Below are positions 10,415-19,948 of a stretch of 64,000 nucleotides of DNA, piece by piece. The translations under genes and the position numbers were made by a program. This DNA comes from Biscogniauxia marginata. Its lineage: Eukaryota > Ascomycota > Sordariomycetes > Xylariales > Xylariaceae. The stretch is from NCBI GenBank assembly GCA_022695795.1, contig MU404089.1:62001-126000 (forward strand). Reading direction: 5' to 3'. The notes under the pieces are model-generated. The model was not told the DNA's origin, ran no database searches, and was given only the letters and a program-made list of their open reading frames with translations. The first letter of the stretch is position 1, and each line of letters begins with the position of its first letter.

Positions 10415-11705
10415 CTTGGCGGCTCGGTTTTCGAAACCAAAGCTATTCGCAGTATGAGAGACTATGGCAGCGAAAAGATGCTAGGTCTGGTGTTCTAACT
10501 CTTCAGGTCACGGCCGTGAGCGAGCGAGGAGAGGCCCGACGAAGATATAGGCACCCGACATCGTCAGCCTTTATCTCATGCCTGTTCTGCTGTTATGCAG
10601 TCATCGTCGTAAAGTCTTCATTATTGTCGCCAAGGTGCAGATTCCTGACCACCCATGCGGAGGAGGACCAGCCCAGCCTGCAGCTCAGTAAGGCTAAGGA
10701 TCCTAAAAAAAGACCTGATGGAGGGTTACTGCGCAAGATGATTGTTCGATGAGGGTCGATGACTGCCTTCAGCCCCCAATATGCCCCGCTACGCCTATCT
10801 ACAAGGGGGTTATAGACTGGGGGTATCGGCACCGATGTAACGGAAACCATATGCAGCGTCCTTTTCTTTTTGACGATTCCATACGTCCCGCCCTGCGATC
10901 GCACCACTGAGCCGGTACGGAGAATTAGCATATGGCAAGCTGATATGTAGGAAGTCTAACCCAGCACACAGCCCCCCTTCTGCAGCAAGTAATACGGGAA
11001 GTGAAGTATGAGTAAAACAGAATAGTTGGTGACTTTATGGTTATCATATCTCTACTTGAGGTGTTTTCCAGTAAATGGTAAGTATCGATCTATATTTGGG
11101 GCTTGATGTAAACTCATGGCAAATAGCTGCAGAATATCGGTAGTAAATAGGTATAGTCCAATTAAAATAGGTAGGGCGCATATAGCCAGCCTACTAGTTT
11201 AGACAGAACATAATCATATGTTACCTTTGACTGTTGTAGTCGAATTAGATTAGAAGTAGGTGGCTAGATAGGTAGACAACGAACAGTAGGTTTAGGATAA
11301 AGTTCATAGAAGTCTCACGCGTATATGATTACCGGTCTGCCTTGCCGGCGAACTCATCACTAAACTAATCGACGGACTCAAAGCTCCCCCAGGAACCTAG
11401 GCGATCCTTCTAAGTGGGCCAAAGTCACGGGAAAGAGAACCTCAGCCAGTAGGCATATATCAGTCAGCCGAGTCAGGGTGAGGGGATCTTACTACGACTG
11501 AAACAGACGTCTAGGTATAATTGCGTATACGCCGCGAACATACTTCCCGCGGCATGACCCGGCTTCCATAAATATGGGGATAAATACATTCTATTATCTA
11601 CGCTATGCACGTAACCATCCCTTCTCTTTATAGGCTTTTACACTCTTAACTGAAGGTCCTATGAGCATCTCTCCACAGTGGACATTTGTCACGATGGATA
11701 CAGTC
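10415..11705. other. intergenic between Zn2Cys6 gene and 7TM gene
   Basis: 1.29 kb on the 5' side of the 7TM gene and 3' side of the regulator gene. About 10500-10930 is more GC-rich and open in several frames, but no frame gives a recognisable protein. 10950-11660 is AT-rich with many TAGGTA-type motifs. The palindrome at 10509-10518 is listed separately. Confidence 0.55.
10509..10518. promoter_or_regulatory. CACGGCCGTG palindrome upstream of the 7TM gene
   Basis: A perfect 10-base palindrome made of two abutting CGG/CCG half-sites, 95 bases before the 7TM ATG. Zn2Cys6 proteins bind paired CGG triplets, and such a gene lies next door, so this is a candidate operator. Pairing with that regulator is inference. 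Confidence 0.3.
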
Positions 11706-14003
11706 TCACCAATCAAAATTCCAACTATCGTTCCCCAGCAACCCGAGGAAAAAATGGTTCCAAGATTGGGTACTCAATACCGATCCGGGCGTGGGTGGTC
11801 TACCCATTCTCCAGAGTTCACGAGAGCCTCCGGCTTCCTGTGCTATCTGCTGCCCGTACCAGGCTTTTACTGTCTTGATTTTCTCTATGTAATGAACCCA
11901 AGGATCTTTGCTCTCATCATCGAGGCGATTTTGCGCAAAGCTTGACGGATACGTTGCTGCAGCATCGGCAATCCTATCATCCCTCAGCTTTCTGGCGGCC
12001 GATGATAAGGACACCAGGTCGTCCATGGTAGAGGGAAAGTCGAGTATTTGCCGGGCGTTTTGCAGGTTCCAGCCATCGATTTCAACCAGCAACAATCTTG
12101 CACTTGCGACGATAACCAGAGACATGTCTGTCAGAGATATAAATGGGCAACGTAGGAGCCTCTCAGGGCTGAGTGAAAGAAGTGTTGCGAAAAACGATCG
12201 TGCTACCTGCAAACTGGAGAGCATATGCTGGAGTTGTCGTGACGATGCCTCTTCTGTTCGCGCACGCATGTATGTAGCGGGTAAGTACAATCGAACCAAG
12301 ATAGAGAGGTGAGTAATCCAAAGCAATACTGCAATAATATTAGTTAATGAAGGGAATTCGCGAAGAGAATATGTACTTCTTGCTTCACAGCCAGAAGGTA
12401 AGACTTACCGAATCTTGGGTGTTCCCTACTGACGTTTTCAAATAGTTGGTCGAGTTGCGCCCGTAGTGACTTCATCTTGTCGCTCACTTCGACCGTAAAC
12501 TCTATACCAGAGCCCAAGTCATGAAGACCAGGGAATTCCTCTGCTATCCGTTGAGTGAACTGTCGAAATTCCATCATCTTGATGAGATGAAAATCTGTTC
12601 TATATTCCGCCGAACGGCCGAGAGATTCAAGGCAATAACTAACATACTCCAGTCTAAAGGCATTACGTCGCCCGAATTGCAAGGAATTACTAGATTATCC
12701 GGTTTAATTCTGGCCCACACCTAGGAAGGACTGGTTACTATCCACTCACATCGAAAGGACGTAAAAGCAACCCAAGAAAGCGCGCCGCTCCTCAAGGGTA
12801 TGGGAAGTCTCGATAGGAGGATGGTTATATCTCATGAAGATCTCTTTCGCATTGTTCGGACTAAGTGTCACCATCGCCCAATGATCTGCCAAGTAAGGAT
12901 GATGGGTTATTCCTAGACTATGGACATAGCCGGCCGCCAAGTAGACCAACTGTGTGATTTTGCGATCCATGTAGAATTCATGGTGTCCCCTACGCCAACT
13001 TTTTAGTAAACATATTAGATTAATGAAATAGTTCAGCTTACCACGCGATATAGGCGATTAGACCCTGCAGCATGCCGATGTCTTGTTCTTTCATAACGAG
13101 CATGTGCTGGCCAATGTAGGCGTCGATGCTTCTCTTTATCTCCCTCTGTTTCGCCAACGTGAGGCGAGCGGCAACCAACATGATAACTCGGAACAATAGG
13201 GGCTTCTCAGAGAAAACTTGATGCGCAGAGATATCGGGATCTAAAGCTACAAACGGGAATTGAGGCATGAATCCTGACTTGTAGTCAGAGAGGGCTTCCT
13301 CGGCCTGGTTCCAGTTAATACCGAAGCCAGGGCCGGACGGTGCATTCCCGGTAGCTGCGAAGAGTGATGATTGTGGGCGTTTCTCCAAATATGTTGGTTG
13401 TTGTAAGGGCGTTGACAGCTGCTGCTGCTGCTGGTGTTTTTCCTCCACGGTTGATAACGTCTCGTATCCCCTGTCCGACAGCGTCGGAATCTGTGGAGAC
13501 TTGGCAGATGCGGCCGAAGGAGATTCACTACTAGAGATACACGATGGACCAGCAGAGAACAACTCAGTTCCATAGTTAATGTTTGACACCGGCGTGACGC
13601 CACCAGCAGCCTGCCCTACGGGGCTCGCTGTGTTATAAGAATCCCTAGTGAGGTCAAGATATGACATAAGAACCCATGACGGTCAACTAGAAGTCGTGGA
13701 ATGGTTCCCAAACGTACTGGGAAGACTTGACTTGTCTCGGCCTCCTCAGACTCCTTTTCATCTGAGGCGCGCAAGAGATTTGCATACGGCGGCACCTGAT
13801 ATGTCCTCGTTAACCACATGATTCGACACGGGCTTAAAGTCCGGACAGTTATTTCAGTGTATAGACCAGTACCTATCACAGCCATTCTCGAGCTTGTTAT
13901 CCTTGAAATTGCATCGTGCCTTGGCTTTCGTGCAAGGTAAGCATGCCCGCTGTCGTCGCGGGGGGCTCCGGGAGCGACCGGCATCTACCCGGTGATCCGA
14001 CAT
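11706..14003 (-). CDS. Zn(II)2Cys6 fungal transcription factor
   Basis: Six exons: 14003-13873, 13795-13718, 13644-13042, 12989-12750, 12689-12409 and 12328-11706 (introns 77, 73, 52, 60 and 80 nt), giving 651 residues. A basic N-terminus leads straight into the binuclear cluster: C21-x2-C24-x6-C31-x10-C42-x2-C45-x6-C52. The first intron splits the cluster between Asp43 and Cys45, and the full six-cysteine motif appears only after splicing. A Ser/Gln-rich linker with five Gln follows, then the middle homology region of the fungal_trans type (FPFVAL, the AYIAW segment, LVYLAAGYVHSLGI, FLGCFYVLS). For intron 3 I chose the acceptor at 12990 because it restores the AW-HHEF family pattern; the alternative at 12999 adds three residues. 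Likely a pathway-specific regulator; targets unknown. Confidence 0.9.
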
Positions 14004-14758
14004 GTCGTGAAAGCCAAGCGATTTTCCTGTTTGAAGGGCCTGATCATTGATTCAAAAGAGCTAAGTTTCAATGATGGATACAGGTGGAAACAACAATCGG
14101 TGATAAGTCTTGTCCGGGTAGAAAATCCATAGCTTCAAAGTAGTCTGGATGCCTAAATTATCCCCTGTCCAGATGTTGTGTCGAAAGACGGAATTGAAAA
14201 TAATTAACGCGTTAAATCCGACGCGATTATCGGTCTTGGCGATATAGAAGGATGGAATATACATTATTTTGTGAGCATAACAACACGGGTCTTGAAGTAT
14301 GTATTATCCCATATTATCCCATATAACAGTGGCCAAACCCGAATGGTCCACCTTTACAGTAACATTAACATATCCTTGGGTCAAGCAAGTCAGACGGCCT
14401 CAAGTTACTCCACATTCTAAAATACTATACTAATACCTAAGGTACCTATATTAATTGAGTAATTCGAACAACACTGCGTATGTGCTGCGCATAACTATCC
14501 GTGTTGAGATAAGACGGTAGATTATATGAGTCCAAGGTAGAGCCCAGCACGTGGTGGGTGGAAGCCCAGATACACGTATATGTACAGTATCACGACACGA
14601 TGGGTCGAATACCCCCATGCTCCAAAAATCTAGGTAAGAGGCGCTCTAAGTTTGTGAGCATGCATGTATATATCCACTATGTTTGGCCTGGGTTTTAAAC
14701 GCCTTGTGTTTTCCAGTTCCATCAGATCTCTTTAAGATTACGATGCAGGCGGTCAATT
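14004..14758. other. promoter region of the Zn2Cys6 gene and 3' flank of the FAD gene
   Basis: 755 AT-rich bases without a coding frame. It includes CACGTG at 14548-14553 and an everted pair CCG-N10-CGG at 14218-14233. Either may be chance. Confidence 0.5.
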
Positions 14759-16578
14759 TCATTCAACCTTTGGAATCTTGAACCCGCCTGGAACTCTCTC
14801 TTGGAACACTCGGTTGGGATCGTATTTTGCTGCCGCCTCTTGCATTTTTCTGATATTATCCCCGCCGTAACTCCCGAGAGGGTCCTGTGAACCATTACTG
14901 TAGTTCAAATAGCGGAACTCGACGTCTCCGTCGACGCTCTTTGCAAACGATTCTATCTCTTCGATGGCTTCCTTGAATTTGGGAAATGCTACTGTCGCAG
15001 ACAACTCGGCCGTATCCACCTCGACTGTGCCGACAAGAAGTACGCAATCGCCCGGCAAGCGCTCAAGCCCGAGAATGTTACCACCTCGGGTAGCAGAATG
15101 TGCTGCCGAAGACTTGAGCAAGGGCTGTAGGACCATCGAGATGTAAAAGTTGCTATCAGGAACCAGCAACTTCAGTTCTTCAACCATATTCTCGAATATA
15201 TCGGCCGCTTTCTTGACGATACGTGCGTCGAGCTTAAACGTAAGCGTGAACCAGTTATCACTAGTGCAAGTATGTCAGCTGGGAATAAATACTTTATAGA
15301 CTTTCAAGAATTCTCCTAAGAAGGGGGCTAGAGCGCAGGGAGGCAGTGTTTTTGTTTGTCGGAGCTCAATGCTTACTATTTGCCTGATGGGAGCTCGAAC
15401 TCTGCCAGTTTCTTGGCTACGGTGGTCTTCTTCATGTTTCTTTCGCCGGGAATCGCCAGGAATTTCTCGTGCGACTTAGGGTTTTCCACGCCATCGAGGT
15501 TCGTTAAGAACATACTGACAAAATGCTCTGCTGTCTGGGGCATATATGTCCAAATCCCAAGAATGTGATCGTCTGGCTGTTGCGTGAGGTTTGCGCAAAA
15601 GTCGACAAACGCCTCCACGAGCGAGTCGGTAGCAGTCTTCGGATAGACGACGATACCGTCCCAGATGTCTCTCACTTCGAAGGTAACCATGTCAAACCTT
15701 GTGACTATACCGAAGTTATTGGATCCGCCTCTCAACACTAGGAATAGGTCAGCGTTCGCCGCCCCGTTGACCTCAACTATGCTACCATCGGCAAGGACGA
15801 CTTCATAGTTAACTACTTGATCTAATAATGAAGCAATTAGTAAGCTAAGCGGCCTCTTCAAGTAAGATATCCTAATTTCAGTGAACACACAAGAAAAGGG
15901 GAGGGGGAGGAAAGCGAAAACTAACCACAGGCAAATCCGTAACGGCAAGTATACAAAGTCTTGCCGCCGCCGGTCAAAAGGCCACCAACGCCAACAAGTC
16001 CTTCTCGACCTCCAGCAACCATAACTCCCTCTTGCGCGAGCTCAGATTAGCATCACTAGGCTAGACGTCAAGATGTACTAAACTCACCCTTTTCAAGCGT
16101 AGCATATACATCTGTCCATTTGCCACCGGGCTGCAGCGACGCAATTTTCGTGACGGGATTGTAAGTCGTCGTCCTCAAGAGCCCGAGGTCGATCGTCACG
16201 CCGGCTTCAATATTATTAGCCCCAGGAAAACACATGTGGCCGCCACTATTTACAAATTAAGATATTAGCAGAGGCAATGATTATATATCCCCCCCCTCCT
16301 CTCCGAATTATTCCCAAAGCCATGAAGAGTAATATTATGGTAGTAACAGACCTGCGTATCGCGAATTTGCAGCCTGTGATTGCAACTAGGGTCTTCAAGA
16401 CGCGAGAGACTTCCTCGGTCGTTCGGGGCTGGACAATAGCCCATGGCTTCAGACGCGGTGTGAGAGACCAGTAGGAATCAATTCGTTCGTGATAGGGTTT
16501 CTCTCCAGGGACGTATAGCACATCTCCGAGGCCGGCGGTTTTTAGGTTAGCAATAGCTTGTTCTTGAACCGTAGTCAT
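14759..16578 (-). CDS. FAD-linked oxidoreductase, berberine-bridge-enzyme-like
   Basis: Five exons: 16578-16352, 16245-16088, 16030-15926, 15821-15377 and 15260-14759 (introns 106, 57, 104 and 116 nt), giving 478 residues. The FAD-binding_4 (PCMH) domain runs from about 45 to 215: IVQPRTTEEVSRVL, then RSGGH with His79 at the place of the covalent FAD histidine, LQPGGKWTDVYATL, the Gly-rich GGREGLVGVGGLLTGGG loop, GFACDQVVNYEVVLADG, and LFLVLRGGSNNFGIVTRFDM. The C-terminal part ends in the BBE-type YDPNRVFQ-PGGFKIPK. No clear signal peptide is seen, so it is probably intracellular. Such enzymes perform oxidative tailoring in fungal secondary metabolism or oxidise sugars. The substrate cannot be told from sequence. 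It lies upstream of, and on the same strand as, the Zn2Cys6 and 7TM genes. Confidence 0.93.
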
Positions 16579-17357
16579 TATGATTCATTAGATCGTAGAT
16601 CTGTCGTAATAATGATATTTGAGATTTGCCTATCGGGGCGGTTTTTTTTTGTTTGTTTAACCACTAAACATATGCCACATTTATATTTGATAATATCTTC
16701 ATTACATGTGTGTTCATTGCTACAGTCCGTAGACGTGCTGGATATATGTAGATAATACGCGCCCTACTGCTGTGGTCAGCGCTTCTTACATCTCCCTGGG
16801 TTTAGACTGCTACTGATTATTTGCGCAGTTCGGTCTTTAGTTTCTGGTCATGCACCTGTACGGCTGATAATCTGATGCATAAATCGGCACATGGGCTACA
16901 TATATGGTTAGTTTTATTCTTCTGTCCCTGTCAGCCTGACGAAGATTTGTACCGAACAGCGATATTCGGCTCTTGCCAAGACCTCAACATCCTATCAAAA
17001 TTGGAATTCCGGGTATTAGCATTAGCATGTGTCGTAAGACAACCACTCAAGTACTACCCATGTGTAGAGGTCCGAAGTGTTCACGTTTAATAAGTATCAT
17101 AACGTAACTGAAACGCCTTCCTAGGAGAGTCTTTCACTACTTGCTCCAATGAGGAGATAGGGAACATTAAAAGCATTGCCTACTACTTGTTGAATAACTA
17201 TCTTTCTACCATGATCTTCATGTCATGATTAGTGTTCGACTTATGTCCAGAAGTCCTTCACCGAAAGCCGCCTGCTAATACGAGACCAGGACTCTTTGCT
17301 CGCTGGTACTGCTCCCTTAATACCCCCCCTAGCGTGCTCGCCACCAGTACTCACATC
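16579..17357. other. promoter of the FAD gene and 3' flank of the WW kinase gene
   Basis: AT-rich with no supported coding frame. A direct CGG pair (CGGGGCGG, 16634-16641) lies about 60 bases before the FAD gene ATG, followed by a T-run. This resembles a possible Zn2Cys6 site but is short enough to be chance. Confidence 0.5.
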
Positions 17358-18776
17358 TCAGTCGGGCAGCGTGATATTGCGCTGCGTCGTAGCCCACCAA
17401 GGCAGCCTTCCCCCCTCTTCGACCACCGTCTTCCAGTTCGCATCTGCCATCCAGAGGTCCCGCTGGACTTTCATCTCGCGGACGAGCTCCCAGCCGTCAG
17501 GGCGGAATCGCGGGTCCTGCTCCCCGGCCCAGAGGATGCAGCGCGAGAGGTAGTCCGAGTAGTAGCCCCGCGCGCTGATGTCGAGCGCCGGCCGCTTCGC
17601 CGCGCGCCCCATCGCCTTCTGGCTCCGCAGAGGAAAACACTTACGGTCCAAGTGCGCGAACTGGTCCCGCTCGCACAGGCAGTACATCATGCACGCGACG
17701 GCCCAGACATCGCTCTTGCTCGTGTGCGGCCCCGCCTGCAGACTCATGTGCTGCGTGTCCGGCGGGTACGGTTCGAATGCGAGCTCGGGGGCGTGGTATT
17801 CGACGCTGCCACAGAGGCTGTGAAGGCCAGGACGGCTGGCGGTCGGGGCAGACTCGTACGTCGCCAAGCCGAAGTCTGAGAGCAGGACGTAGAAGGGTTT
17901 CGTTGATCCGGGGGTATCGCGCGAGCGGAGGAAGACGTTGTCGGGCTTGATGTCGCGATGGATAATAGGCACCCAGGTTTGTGGGTCGTTGCTTTCGAGT
18001 GGCAGTGAGACGTGGCTTTGTCCCGTGCGCAAGAAGCCGAGCGCATCGGAGAGCCCCACGAATGCGTGCCATATGAAGCTTTCCGGTACGAGATCTGGCT
18101 CGAACGCCTTCCTCTTTCTCTTGTACGTCGTAAGGAGATCCTTGAGAGTCCCGCGGTCACAATACTCCATGTATACGGTGGCCTGGAAAGGAACATCTTG
18201 GATATAGGCGGCAATGTAGTGGATTATAGCATTATGAAACAGCTTCTTCATAATGTTGATCTCGGACTTGACCATCTTGTTTATGTGATCGTTCGTTTTG
18301 CTATAGTCCTTCTCGACGTACAGCCGGCCATTAGCTTTGTTCTTGACGATGTGAATCCCCGCGTTCATGCCACCGAGTTGTCCGCTGCCGTCATCAATAG
18401 TTTTTACTCGAGTGTAATTATCAGAAAGAGGTTCTTTGGATATCTCTTTTCGCTTGAGTTTCCCCATACCGGTCCGCCTGACTGGTATAGAATCAGGAGG
18501 TGGACTTGGGGCCCAAGGAACCTTACGTTCATCTACGCGCTTGTTCGTCGTGGTATCGTAGTAGAAGAATTGACCTCCTGGAACCTTTCTCAGTTCCCAA
18601 CCTTGTGGTAGAGATCCGAATATGGGGTGTTCGAAAGTTACATCCTCGGGATGCTGGCTGCGAAAGAATCCGACGCGATTTGGTTTGCCTACCCCTTTCA
18701 ACTTCCAACCTGGGGGCAGTCGTCGGACCTCTTCGTTGGCCGTTATATATTCCAGCACTGATTTCACTACTGACAT
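17358..18776 (-). CDS. protein kinase with two N-terminal WW-like modules
   Basis: Single exon, 472 residues. Two WW-like modules: residues 20-51 (LPPGWKLKG, ending in EHP, divergent) and 56-88 (LPQGWELRKVPGGQFFYYD, ending in KVPW, close to the WW consensus with W60 and P87). A kinase domain fills about 121-450: a weak Gly loop (DDGSGQLGG, 128-136), candidate ATP lysine K156 (LYVEKDY), MEYCDRGTL hinge, HRD at 273-275 with IIHRDIKPDNVF, DFG at 301-303, the SVEYHAPELAFEP segment, and SDVWAVACMMYCL. Catalytic residues look intact, so activity is expected. WW modules bind Pro-rich or phospho-SP ligands and would recruit substrates. The kinase region resembles NEK-like fungal kinases but no orthologue is assigned. 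The antisense strand is open for long stretches because of GC-rich codons. Confidence 0.88.
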   Translation of the reverse strand: MSVVKSVLEYITANEEVRRLPPGWKLKGVGKPNRVGFFRSQHPEDVTFEHPIFGSLPQGWELRKVPGGQFFYYDTTTNKRVDERKVPWAPSPPPDSIPVRRTGMGKLKRKEISKEPLSDNYTRVKTIDDGSGQLGGMNAGIHIVKNKANGRLYVEKDYSKTNDHINKMVKSEINIMKKLFHNAIIHYIAAYIQDVPFQATVYMEYCDRGTLKDLLTTYKRKRKAFEPDLVPESFIWHAFVGLSDALGFLRTGQSHVSLPLESNDPQTWVPIIHRDIKPDNVFLRSRDTPGSTKPFYVLLSDFGLATYESAPTASRPGLHSLCGSVEYHAPELAFEPYPPDTQHMSLQAGPHTSKSDVWAVACMMYCLCERDQFAHLDRKCFPLRSQKAMGRAAKRPALDISARGYYSDYLSRCILWAGEQDPRFRPDGWELVREMKVQRDLWMADANWKTVVEEGGRLPWWATTQRNITLPD

Positions 18777-19895
18777 ATTGACTGCAACATCTCTCAGGAT
18801 CGGGTGTCTTGGCGGGTTTCGACGATCTGGGTGTACGGTAGAGGTAGAGTAAAGGCAGCAATGTGCACTAGCTTGAATATATCAGTATAGGATAACCAAT
18901 ATTGAAACACTCTTGTAAAGCTCTTCATACCAGTCGAGTGTGAGTAGGTGTCTGGCAAGGACAAGAAATATGTAGCCTCCAGCCTTGAGTTGGTCTAGAA
19001 AGTTCAGTAGGTTTGGTTGTAGGACAAGGCAATTGTAAATTAAATTATTTATTTCTAATTTGTGGCTCGAAACTGCTTTTAAAGGGCCTTCGTGAGTTTT
19101 GTCGTCAAGGACTAAGAAGTTGCTTGCAGTCACACCCTATTCACTCTATTAACTAGTAGTATATCAGTGACTGCATGTTAACAGACATAGGCCAAAGGCC
19201 ATTCAGGGGTAATCAGACTAATAAGTCCTCCAGATGGCAGTGAGCCTTTCATTATACTTGTGAACCTAGGGATAGCTCTCACATATTCACGGATACTAAC
19301 CTCTTCCACTAACCATCCCATTTCTCCTCCCACAATCTTAGCTGTTGTCGGCGTCTGCATCGTCATTGGCATATCACCCCTCTCACATTACCACCACCAC
19401 GACATCATCGCCGCCTTCATCACCATCCATCCATGTCCACACACATATTTTTATTTTTATTCTCATAATTCTACTCCGCACAGTTGTCTCTCTGGTAAGT
19501 GCCTCTTGTACCTATGTATCTACTTCCTTTCTTGGCTGCAGTTAGTCGTGATCGCCCTAGAGATAGCAGAACCTGCTTAGTCGGCACGGCGAGCAAACGC
19601 AACCTTCTCAGAGCGTGTCTCCCCTACGTGTCTCTGCGTTTACCAGAGCACAATTAGCATGGAACTTGTACCTTGTACCTTGTTTACTCAATCCATAAAG
19701 TGATCTGGAAAAAAAAAATCCAAGATCTCTTGTCTCTCCTCCTCTTCACCCTCTCCCACTCTCACCTCTTCAAGCACCACACTTCCCATCTTGACACAAA
19801 CTCTCTCTCATTCTTCACCTAAGCTTTCTATTTTTCTACACTCGCACGCACATTGCATTGTAATCCTTGATCATCTCACAAACACATGGCCTACA
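18777..19895. other. divergent promoter region between WW kinase and GX3 protein genes
   Basis: 1.12 kb shared 5' region. The left half is AT-rich. From about 19690 it turns into C/T-rich leader sequence (A9 run at 19708-19716, then CTCTCC-type tracts to 19860) for the + strand gene. No coding frame is supported. An ATG at 19886 precedes the main start in another frame. Confidence 0.6.
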
Positions 19896-19948
19896 ATGTC
19901 TTCCTCAAGCCAGAGCAGCCCAAAGTCATCCCCTTCTGGCTCAACTGA
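19886..19948 (+). promoter_or_regulatory. overlapping upstream ORF
   Basis: ATG at 19886 opens a 20-residue frame that ends at TGA 19946-19948, 53 bases inside the main CDS that starts at 19896. Its context (ACACATGG) is as good as or better than that of the main start, so ribosomes may have to skip it by leaky scanning. Alternatively the transcript starts between the two. Confidence 0.4.

Noticed and set aside
10593..10931. 112-codon ATG frame (-) upstream of the 7TM gene
   Set aside because: No domain, no leader or poly(A) features, and it overlaps the likely 7TM promoter. Kept as intergenic.
12990..12998. Alternative acceptor for intron 3 of the Zn2Cys6 gene at 12999
   Set aside because: It would make a 43-nt intron and insert three residues into a conserved AYIAW-HHEF segment; the acceptor at 12990 fits the family better, although both keep frame.
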